From: Clostridiales bacterium
Lineage (GTDB): Bacteria > Bacillota > Clostridia > Oscillospirales > Oscillospiraceae
Assembly (NCBI GenBank): GCA_004555205.1
Contig: SFIY01000027.1
Location: 1-20,482, forward strand
Length of the DNA stretch: 20,482 nt
Direction of reading: 5' to 3'
Made by a program: the position numbers and the translations under genes. The notes beneath the pieces are model-generated. The model saw nothing but the letters and a program-made list of their open reading frames with translations. It was not told where the DNA came from and did not search any database. Positions 15,168 to 20,482 of this stretch are shown here, piece by piece (the stretch's first letter is position 1; every line of letters begins with the position of its first letter).

Positions 15168-15960
15168 GAGGTCCCTCCCAACTGATGCAGTTCAGACAGC
15201 CGCCCTGTTGGGCGATCTCCCGGATGTTGACGGGCACGATCTCTTTGCTGAAAAGCTGTCGTGCGGAAGTCTCAGCCTCGGCATCCTGCTCGATGCCAAA
15301 CACCGGCAGGAAAACCACCCGTTCCGTCTCCAAATAGTTCAGGTAGCAGCCAACGGCGCTGACCCCACCGGCCGGGACAAAGGGAAAATCCACCGCGTCC
15401 AGGCCGCAGTCCTGCACCGCTCGCTTCACCTGCTGCTCAAAGCCGCAGGATGACAGCGGCCGATTGCACAGTACAGTGCGGTCGTCGAGAAATCGCGCCA
15501 TGCCGTCGGCGTGGCCGGTCATGTCGCTTTTCAGAGAGGGAATGATCAAAACCTCCGTTTCCAGCAGCTCCGAAAGCTCATGCACCAGCGCGGCAGGCGG
15601 ATACTCCGGGTTTTCGGAAAAGACGCGGTCGCTGATCAGGACGCGCGCCCCGGACGGCGAGAACACCACGTTCCCGCCATCGAGGTTGATATTGCTGTAT
15701 GTAACCGGCAGGCCAAGCTGCGGAGCAAGATCCTTACGAAAATCGGTCCTCAGATCAGGATCGTTTTTCAGATAGGACGGCTCATAGCGGAAGGATACCA
15801 GCTTTCCGGAGCCTGTCCGCACCGGCATGAAGTCCCGCACCCAAATGTCCCGTGTGCCATCCAGCAGCGCATAGGGGACATCGTGCGCCGTCAGCGCCGT
15901 GAACAGCGTCTCTGCGTCGGTTGGATAAAGCACAGGGAGGAGTGCAGAGAAATAGATCAT
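15160..15960 (-). CDS. Agmatine / peptidylarginine deiminase-family protein
   Basis: A 266-residue protein of the guanidino-group modifying superfamily. The family motifs are in order: DIWVRDFMPV (residues 38-47), NLDGGNVV (92-99), MTGHADGMARF (147-157, with His150 as general base) and GGCLNCIS (253-260, with Cys258 the likely nucleophile). Family members hydrolyse a guanidino group, for example agmatine to N-carbamoylputrescine or protein arginine to citrulline. This one is much shorter than typical agmatine deiminases (about 340-370 residues), so the substrate is open. The start ATG overlaps the upstream gene's stop by four bases (ATGA), and its stop overlaps the next gene's start by eight bases, so the three genes are translationally coupled. 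Confidence 0.82.
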   Translation of the reverse strand: MIYFSALLPVLYPTDAETLFTALTAHDVPYALLDGTRDIWVRDFMPVRTGSGKLVSFRYEPSYLKNDPDLRTDFRKDLAPQLGLPVTYSNINLDGGNVVFSPSGARVLISDRVFSENPEYPPAALVHELSELLETEVLIIPSLKSDMTGHADGMARFLDDRTVLCNRPLSSCGFEQQVKRAVQDCGLDAVDFPFVPAGGVSAVGCYLNYLETERVVFLPVFGIEQDAEAETSARQLFSKEIVPVNIREIAQQGGCLNCISWEGPHA

Positions 15961-16634
15961 TCAAACAGACCTTTCCAATACTCGCCGACTAATTTACGGC
16001 TGATAGCTGCTTTTTGCTCCTCTGTGTTGATTTGGTCGTCCGAATAAACGGCGTCGATATATGCCTTTAATAGTTCCGTTTTTTGCGGCAAGGATTTCTT
16101 CTCCCCAGAATCTGTCACAAAACGCTGGTTGATATCCCTCGCAATAGCCAGATCTGCATCCTTGTACGCACTGGACATGATGCCGATGCGTTTCGTGCAA
16201 ATCATTACCTCTGCGGGATTTTGCTCCTTTACAAGAACGTTCTTGGCGGTTCCCCGCAATTCATGTGGGATCATACTGCTCAGTTGTGCCTGCGATTTGA
16301 AGATGCCATTGACCAGTGTGTATTTCAACAGATAGGAAAGATAGTAATTGCCGCACGACAGGCAAATATCTACACCGCTGCGCTGGTCATCCGTTTTGTG
16401 GTGAAAATAGAGAGCACCGTACTGATTCTTCTGACATTCGTTACCGTGAACAGCTTCGTCAACAAATCCGGTGTTCGTATCAGAATAGTATGCTTCGACC
16501 CATAGCGGCTTGATTGTGATATCACCGATTTTGATCACATACTCCGTCAGCAGTTTTTTACCAATTTCCTGCAGAAAATTCACTTGTGCATCCTTGTCGT
16601 GTGTACTTGTCAACTGGTTAATCAAGTTTTCCAT
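15957..16634 (-). CDS. Protein of unknown function, first gene of a coupled operon
   Basis: A 225-residue soluble protein with no signal peptide or membrane segment; I do not recognise it with confidence. Features that may help: GALYFHHKTDDQRSGVDICLSCGNYYLSYLL at about 73-103 (quoted only to locate it), followed by an RIGIMSSAYKDADLAIARDI segment near 147-166 and a charged C-terminus. A pattern of HH, then GVDICLS, then a late RIG reminds me weakly of alkylpurine-DNA-glycosylase-like proteins, but this is only an impression. AAGGAG lies 8 bases before the ATG, and a well-formed promoter lies at 16687-16715. Its stop overlaps the deiminase start by four bases, so the two are made together. Confidence 0.78.
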   Translation of the reverse strand: MENLINQLTSTHDKDAQVNFLQEIGKKLLTEYVIKIGDITIKPLWVEAYYSDTNTGFVDEAVHGNECQKNQYGALYFHHKTDDQRSGVDICLSCGNYYLSYLLKYTLVNGIFKSQAQLSSMIPHELRGTAKNVLVKEQNPAEVMICTKRIGIMSSAYKDADLAIARDINQRFVTDSGEKKSLPQKTELLKAYIDAVYSDDQINTEEQKAAISRKLVGEYWKGLFE

Positions 16635-16686
16635 CGTTCATTCTCCTTCTCATCATATTCTTTTGCGTGCCATTGCCTGTATGTCC

Positions 16687-16715
16687 ATTATAAGCGCCGT
16701 TGTCGAAAAACGCAA
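16687..16715 (-). promoter_or_regulatory. Promoter of the unknown-deiminase-phosphatase operon
   Basis: Minus strand: TTGCGT (16710-16715), 17-base spacer, perfect TATAAT (16687-16692). The leader to the ATG at 16634 would be about 46 bases. Confidence 0.78.
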
Positions 16716-16739
16716 GTTCACCAATTTCTTGGAACTTTT

Positions 16740-17423
16740 TCACCAATTTAGCCTCTGGTTGCGCCAGCGGATGCGCTCCGCCGCGTAGCGGCGATACCAT
16801 CTTGCAGCCTCCTTGTAATGCTTGTCCGCCTCGTAGATCTGTGCCAGCCGCGACATGGCGGCATCGCTGCCAGCCTCGGCGGCCCGGTGATACCAGCGGA
16901 TGCCCTCTGCCTGGTCACACGCCACATCCTGCCCGTAATAGTATCGATGCCCCAGATGCAGCATCCCGATGGCGTCGCCGCCCACCGCCGCCTCGTAGTC
17001 AGCCATAAAGCTATCCTCCCGCTCCTGTGCGTCCAGCAGCGCGTCCACCGCCGCCGCGTAGGACTCGCACTCGAAGTACAGCCGAAGCCGGGCATTCTCC
17101 GCCTCACCCACAGGGTCAAAAGCGCTCATTACATCGGAAGTCACGTTGTTCTCCGCCCGCTTATACCAGCGGATAGCCTGCGGGTAGTTGCGCTTTGTAC
17201 CGCAGCCGTGCTCACAGCACCATCCGGCGGCGAACTGCGCCTCGGTAAAGTTGTGGGCTCCTGAGCGCTTGAATAGATCGAATGCCTTTGCCATAGCGTC
17301 GGGCGTGCCGCTGCGGATATGTGTCAACGCCTGCGAGAACTGTGCGTCCGCCGCCCGTCGCCGTCCGGCGATTTCCCACATTTCCGCGTACACACGGAGG
17401 GCGGGTGAAAAAGTAACATCCAT
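16740..17423 (-). CDS. Sel1-like (TPR-type) repeat protein
   Basis: A 227-residue protein made of helical Sel1-like repeats. The clearest are AQFAAGWCCEHGCGTKRNYP then QAIRWYKRA (about residues 62-90), GMLHLGHRYYYGQDVACDQA then EGIRWYHRAAEAG (about 151-183), and AMSRLAQIYEADKHYKEAAR then WYRRYA (about 186-211). Such repeats serve as protein-protein scaffolds; no catalytic domain is present. The start at 17423 is chosen because AGGAGG lies 8 bases upstream; an ATG two codons earlier is too close to that box. It diverges from the FtsH-like protease gene, and both promoters carry the same TTAGGTCTTA box, so they are probably controlled together. Confidence 0.82.
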   Translation of the reverse strand: MDVTFSPALRVYAEMWEIAGRRRAADAQFSQALTHIRSGTPDAMAKAFDLFKRSGAHNFTEAQFAAGWCCEHGCGTKRNYPQAIRWYKRAENNVTSDVMSAFDPVGEAENARLRLYFECESYAAAVDALLDAQEREDSFMADYEAAVGGDAIGMLHLGHRYYYGQDVACDQAEGIRWYHRAAEAGSDAAMSRLAQIYEADKHYKEAARWYRRYAAERIRWRNQRLNW

Positions 17424-17455
17424 GGTCATTTCCTCCTGCAATGTGATTTGCGGTC

Positions 17456-17484
17456 AGTGTAGCACCTTTTTTAATAAGACCTAA
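17456..17484 (-). promoter_or_regulatory. Promoter of the Sel1-repeat gene with TTAGGTCTTA box
   Basis: Minus strand: TTAGGT (17479-17484), 17-base spacer ending in GGTGC, TACACT (17456-17461). TTAGGTCTTA (17475-17484) covers the -35 and matches the box of the divergent gene. Confidence 0.65.
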
Positions 17485-17678
17485 ATATTTATATTATTTT
17501 CGGCGGTTTGGGGGTAGAAATCGGCCTCCACCGCCCATTTTTTCGTGTGCAGGCAGCAAAAACCGCCGCATTTCATGGGCATAACGCTGCAAATATGGAG
17601 ATTTTGAATGCAATGAATTATGCATCTATACGAAATTTTGCAGAAAGCCGCCTTTTGACCTATATATGCTTATATAAA

Positions 17679-17707
17679 TTAGGTCTTAATTATATGGGTG
17701 CTATACT
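17679..17707 (+). promoter_or_regulatory. Promoter of the FtsH-like protease gene with TTAGGTCTTA box
   Basis: TTAGGT (17679-17684), 17-base spacer ending in GGTGC, TATACT (17702-17707). TTAGGTCTTA spans 17679-17688. Together with the minus-strand copy this fills the ends of the 314-base gap 17424-17737. The middle (about 17490-17660) is AT-rich, holds a further GACCTA at 17657-17662, and shows no gene I can support. Confidence 0.7.
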
Positions 17708-17737
17708 GGCGGTAAAATTCGAAAAGGAGATTTTACC

Positions 17738-19141
17738 ATGAACGCATTTGACAAGGTCATCGGATACAAGGCCACCAAGCGCGAGCTGCTGCAGCTGTGC
17801 GATATGCTCCGTAACCGGGAGATCTATGAGGAGATGGGTGCCCGCCTGCCCCATGGACTGCTGCTGTATGGTGACCCGGGCTTGGGAAAGACGCTTTTGG
17901 CGAGGTGCTTTGTGGAGGAGAGTGGGCTGCACGCCATCACGGTACGCCGCGACAAGGGCGGCGACGCCTTTATCGATGGAATTACACAGGCCTTTGCCAG
18001 CGCAAAGACAAAAGCACCGTCCATTGTCCTTTTGGACGACATGGACAAATTTGCCAACGAGGATGATACCCACTGCGACGCGCCGGAATATGCCGCTGTG
18101 CAAGCGGGGATCGACGATGTGAAGGACACCGGTGTGTTTGTGATCGCCACGGCAAACGATATCCGCAAGCTGCCGAGCTCCCTGCGCCGTTCCGGACGGT
18201 TTGACCGAAAAATCGGACTTCAAGCGCCCACGGCGTCCGACGCGGAGGAGATCATCACCTACTATCTTAAATCGAAAAAGGTTTCGGACAGTGTCAACAT
18301 GGAAGACCTGACGAGGATGATGCGCTATAATTCCTGCGCCGAGCTGGAGACTATTTTGAATGAAGCGGCGGTTCGTGCGGCCTTTGCCCGTAAGACCGGC
18401 ATCGACATGGAGGACATGGTGAGTGTGGTGCTGAAGCAGCAATATGGCGCACAAGAGGATATGCCTCGCGTTTCGGATGAAGTTATCGAAAAAGTGGCAC
18501 TTCACGAGGCGGGGCATCTGGTGGTATGCGAAGCGCTGTGCCCCGGCAGCGTCGGCTTTGCCTCCCTGCTTCCCTCCGACGAAAACCGGTGCGGCGGCTT
18601 TATCCACTGCTGCAAATACATCTCCGGTTCACAAAGCGCCATCATCGCCCTGGGCGGCAAGGCCGCCGTGGAGCTGCGGTATGCGGGGCAGGTCGCGGAG
18701 GGATGCAGCGACGATATCGCCTGTGCGGTCAACTGTATCCGCGAGGCGGCAGCCAAGGAGGGGACGCTGGGATTCTCCCTGCTGAATGTCGAAAGCGATT
18801 CCTCCAGCGATATGTCCGAAAGCCTGAATGCCCGCAGCGAGGCGGCGGTACAGGCGGAGCTGGAGCGGTACTACGGCAAGGCAAGGGCGCTCCTTGCTCA
18901 AAACGAGGCGTTTCTGAAAGAGATCACAGAGGCGCTGGTCATGAAGAAGACCCTGCTCTATTCCGATATTCAGGCTATCCGCGGCACCGCTGTAAAGAGA
19001 AACCCTGCGGTGACCTGCGAGGCGGCTTCAAGGTATGACGCGGCGGAGATCGAGAATTTCCCGCCGGAGGATCCGGAGGAGGCGATGCGCCAGAAGATCA
19101 TGCGCAAGCTGGAGGAGGCGGAGCGACGGCGATGTTCCTGA
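17738..19141 (+). CDS. Soluble FtsH-like AAA+ metalloprotease
   Basis: A 467-residue protein with an AAA+ ATPase followed by an FtsH-like peptidase, but without the N-terminal membrane region of FtsH. The ATPase shows GDPGLGKT (Walker A, residues 45-52), SIVLLDDMD (Walker B, 95-103), VFVIATAND (sensor 1) and LRRSGRFDRKI (149-159, with the arginine-finger region). The protease part has HEAGH (256-260) for zinc, and a later CSDDI (323-327) that would give the third, acidic ligand. FtsH normally has about 600-650 residues and is held in the membrane; this form should be cytoplasmic. By family it would unfold and degrade selected proteins using ATP. AGGAG precedes the ATG. Substrates are unknown; the divergent Sel1 protein is a candidate partner. 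It ends with a strong hairpin. Confidence 0.88.
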   Translation: MNAFDKVIGYKATKRELLQLCDMLRNREIYEEMGARLPHGLLLYGDPGLGKTLLARCFVEESGLHAITVRRDKGGDAFIDGITQAFASAKTKAPSIVLLDDMDKFANEDDTHCDAPEYAAVQAGIDDVKDTGVFVIATANDIRKLPSSLRRSGRFDRKIGLQAPTASDAEEIITYYLKSKKVSDSVNMEDLTRMMRYNSCAELETILNEAAVRAAFARKTGIDMEDMVSVVLKQQYGAQEDMPRVSDEVIEKVALHEAGHLVVCEALCPGSVGFASLLPSDENRCGGFIHCCKYISGSQSAIIALGGKAAVELRYAGQVAEGCSDDIACAVNCIREAAAKEGTLGFSLLNVESDSSSDMSESLNARSEAAVQAELERYYGKARALLAQNEAFLKEITEALVMKKTLLYSDIQAIRGTAVKRNPAVTCEAASRYDAAEIENFPPEDPEEAMRQKIMRKLEEAERRRCS

Positions 19142-19225
19142 TGCTTCAGGAGCGCGCCGTGGAGGACAAGCCCGTCGCGCATTGGCGCACAACATGACTA
19201 AATATTTCTTTGCCGACAAAACTAC

Positions 19226-19257
19226 GGAGGGTGCGGTTCCACTGAACCGCACCCTCC
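19226..19257. terminator. Terminator between the FtsH-like gene and the DUF6076-type gene
   Basis: A 14-bp perfect stem (19226-19239 with 19244-19257) with a CACT loop and a short T-rich tail lies between the two convergent stops (19141 and 19264). It probably acts in both directions. Confidence 0.82.
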
Positions 19258-19263
19258 TTGTAT

Positions 19264-20217
19264 TTACGACTCCTTCAGCCACCGTCCAAATTCCTCCGCG
19301 GTGATAGCTCCCTCGTCGCATTTCTTTTTCTGCTCTCTGGCCTGTTCGCTCCACGCATAAAACTCGCTGTCGCTGATGCGCCCGGCCTTGATCCACGCAA
19401 AGCGGCGTTTGTACTCCCGGCGGTAGACCTTGAATACAGGGTCGTCCGCCTGCTTCAGCGTCCACTGCTGGAATGCCCCCATCGACCGGCAGCTCGACTG
19501 ACCATCCAGCGGAGGACGGTCGCAGTACTCTGTGCTGACGCGGCCTGTCTGGGCGAAGTACCGTCCGCAGTTTTTACAGCGACGCACGGTAATATTGCGC
19601 TCCACGCAGGTCTGCAAAGAAAAACTGATCATATCCGCTACGGTATTCGCGTACAGCACCGGCGCACAAGTGTCGCCATCCACCGGCTCAAAGCGCGTGG
19701 TCAGCAGGCGGAACGGAAACAACTCCGGGTCGCTGGGTTGGTCAGGCTGGTCGAAGTGATAGTACCGCATGACCTGCCGACTGGGCTCGCGCCCGGCCTT
19801 GTCTATATCCAGTATCAGCTCGAAGAACCGCTGGATCTGCTTTTGGTACAGCGGCAGATTCTCCGGCAGCGTCCGCAACTCATCCAATGCATCCGATACC
19901 ACAGCCTCAGTGTTCCCGAAGCCTACGGAATGAAGATAGAACCACTTGGCATACAGCACGCGAAAGAAACTGTGCATCTCCGCCAGCGCTCCCAGCCTGA
20001 CCATGGCGTTGGTCACACGCTCACGGTCGAGGCTCTCCAAGTCATCGGAGATACACCGCAGCGCGACGGCAACTTTCCCGATGTCCAGTTCTGTGAAGGA
20101 CAGCAGCGACTCTAAGAAAGGAAAGACCTTTCGCTGCGACGGTGCTCCCTGGGTGCCGAAAGCGTCGCTCTCGATGACCTCGTGCCTTCCGGGGAAATAC
20201 ATTTTACAGTACCACAT
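19264..20217 (-). CDS. DUF6076-type protein with a Cys4 zinc-binding motif
   Basis: A 317-residue cytoplasmic protein. The first 200 residues are helical without known motifs. Then comes RRCKNCGRYF (Cys214, Cys217), EYCDRP (Cys232) and SSCRSMGAFQQW (Cys243), a four-cysteine treble-clef-like site. This layout, and the Lys/Arg-rich helices after it, match the DUF6076 family that is common on clostridial mobile elements; the function of that family is not known. I chose the ATG at 20217 because GGAGG lies 5 bases upstream; an in-frame TTG four codons earlier overlaps that box. The gene has its own promoter, which faces that of the next gene. Confidence 0.78.
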   Translation of the reverse strand: MWYCKMYFPGRHEVIESDAFGTQGAPSQRKVFPFLESLLSFTELDIGKVAVALRCISDDLESLDRERVTNAMVRLGALAEMHSFFRVLYAKWFYLHSVGFGNTEAVVSDALDELRTLPENLPLYQKQIQRFFELILDIDKAGREPSRQVMRYYHFDQPDQPSDPELFPFRLLTTRFEPVDGDTCAPVLYANTVADMISFSLQTCVERNITVRRCKNCGRYFAQTGRVSTEYCDRPPLDGQSSCRSMGAFQQWTLKQADDPVFKVYRREYKRRFAWIKAGRISDSEFYAWSEQAREQKKKCDEGAITAEEFGRWLKES

Positions 20218-20234
20218 AACACCCTCCAATTATG

Positions 20235-20330
20235 GACTAATTGTAAATAATAATCGACAGCATTGACAGATCATGCTGCCTCTGTTATGATAGGCTCAAA
20301 CTAAATGTCTAACCGATGTTGCAATTAGTC
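20235..20330. repeat. Inverted repeat GACTAATTG flanking two opposed promoters
   Basis: GACTAATTG (20235-20243) and its perfect complement (20322-20330) lie 78 bases apart. The right copy overlaps the -10 of the minus-strand promoter; the left copy lies 20 bases before the plus-strand -35. They are candidate operators for one regulator. Confidence 0.5.
20263..20291 (+). promoter_or_regulatory. Promoter of the helix-turn-helix/RepA-like gene
   Basis: TTGACA (20263-20268), 17-base spacer, TATGAT (20286-20291). Both boxes are near consensus. The leader to the TTG start at 20375 is about 75 bases. Confidence 0.75.
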
Positions 20331-20355
20331 TACGCCGTTTGCGCAGCTATGTCAA
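20327..20355 (-). promoter_or_regulatory. Promoter of the DUF6076-type gene
   Basis: Minus strand: TTGACA (20350-20355), 17-base spacer, TAGACT (20327-20332). It faces the plus-strand promoter, so the first bases of the two leaders would overlap as antisense RNA. Confidence 0.6.
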
Positions 20356-20374
20356 CAGGAATCGGAGGTATGTA

Positions 20375-20482
20375 TTGAACTTGCAAAACAACAAAACGAA
20401 AAACTTCACACCACTGCCCAACGAGATATTCTCTCTGCATTTAAGCACCGGCGAGCTGGCCACCTACGCTGTGTTAATGCGG
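20375..20482 (+). CDS. Helix-turn-helix / RepA-like protein (N-terminal part)
   Basis: Only the first 36 codons are present; the gene runs off the right edge. A GGAGG box (20364-20368) lies 6 bases before a TTG start, and the nearby ATG at 20370 leads at once to a stop. After a polar start the sequence reads FTPLPNEIFSLHLSTGELAT then YAVLMR. This matches the N-terminus of clostridial winged-helix proteins related to plasmid replication initiators (the usual form being LPNEIF.LGLS.GEIAVY.YL). Such proteins are common near the control or replication region of integrative elements, which supports the island reading. The rest of the protein is needed to decide its role. Confidence 0.7.
   Translation, partial: MNLQNNKTKNFTPLPNEIFSLHLSTGELATYAVLMR

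Larger units (their letters stand above)
12122..20482. mobile_element. Integrated genomic island (left end; continues past the window)
   Basis: The stretch starts at the tRNA-Val half and contains accessory genes only: toxin-antitoxin, retron, an unusual enzyme operon, a Sel1-repeat protein, an FtsH-like protease, a DUF6076-type protein and a RepA/helix-turn-helix-like start. The tail of the frame next to the tRNA (GLTQTVTQT, about 12280-12310, minus) resembles C-terminal tails of clostridial tyrosine recombinases, but no catalytic integrase sequence is present here. The right end, the integrase and transfer genes are not in view, so the kind of element (integrative conjugative element or satellite) is open. 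Confidence 0.55.

Noticed and set aside
19131..19196. A 21-codon frame (MFLMLQERAV...) overlapping the end of the FtsH-like gene
   Set aside because: A purine-rich stretch precedes it, but it is too short and has no other support.
1..20482. CRISPR arrays and rRNA genes
   Set aside because: No regularly spaced short repeats and no rRNA-like sequence were seen on either strand.

Overview
The window looks like part of the chromosome of a fairly GC-rich, anaerobic Clostridia gut bacterium, probably order Oscillospirales. This is inferred from protein style (NhaC antiporter, Orr-type racemase, clostridial-type aconitase), strong AGGAGG ribosome sites and extended -10 promoters; no species can be named. 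It falls into a core-like left part (1 to about 12120) and an accessory island (about 12122 to the right edge).

Left part. It opens with the C-terminus of an NhaC-type Na+/H+ antiporter (2-298). A minus-strand pair follows: an Orr-like PLP racemase (877-1995) and a small membrane protein (434-844). Oligoendopeptidase F (2199-3998) converges on a minus-strand pair, a THEP1-type NTPase (5846-6349) and a three-domain Xaa-Pro aminopeptidase (4047-5828). After a small heat-shock protein (6476-6892) comes a compact oxidative TCA branch: citrate synthase (6937-8295, minus) diverges from an aconitase-family hydratase (8545-10785) and a eukaryotic-type NADP isocitrate dehydrogenase (10795-11997). Together these would turn oxaloacetate plus acetyl-CoA into 2-oxoglutarate, most likely for glutamate synthesis.

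Boundary. At 12122-12166 (minus) lies only the 3' half of a tRNA-Val(CAC), cut at the anticodon loop and still followed by a terminator. This is the expected scar of an element integrated into a tRNA gene. The intact copy should lie beyond the right edge.

Island. It carries, mostly on the minus strand: a Phd/Doc toxin-antitoxin pair (12379-12995); a retron, with reverse transcriptase (13147-14211) and a recognisable msr-msd RNA with a1/a2 repeats (14232-14430); a three-gene overlapping operon (unknown protein, deiminase-family enzyme, CPCC/CX5R-phosphatase fusion; 14472-16634); and a Sel1-repeat protein (16740-17423). The Sel1 gene diverges from a soluble FtsH-like AAA+ metalloprotease (17738-19141) with a duplicated, regulator-like promoter motif. 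Then come a DUF6076-type zinc-binding-like protein (19264-20217) and the start of a helix-turn-helix/RepA-like protein (20375 to the edge).

The most unusual structure is a perfect 45-bp direct repeat (12307-12351 and 13103-13147). One copy begins at the stop codon of the reverse transcriptase and the other lies just after the stop of the Doc toxin, in the same orientation. The retron and the toxin-antitoxin pair therefore look like two modules, each closed by the same 3' tag.
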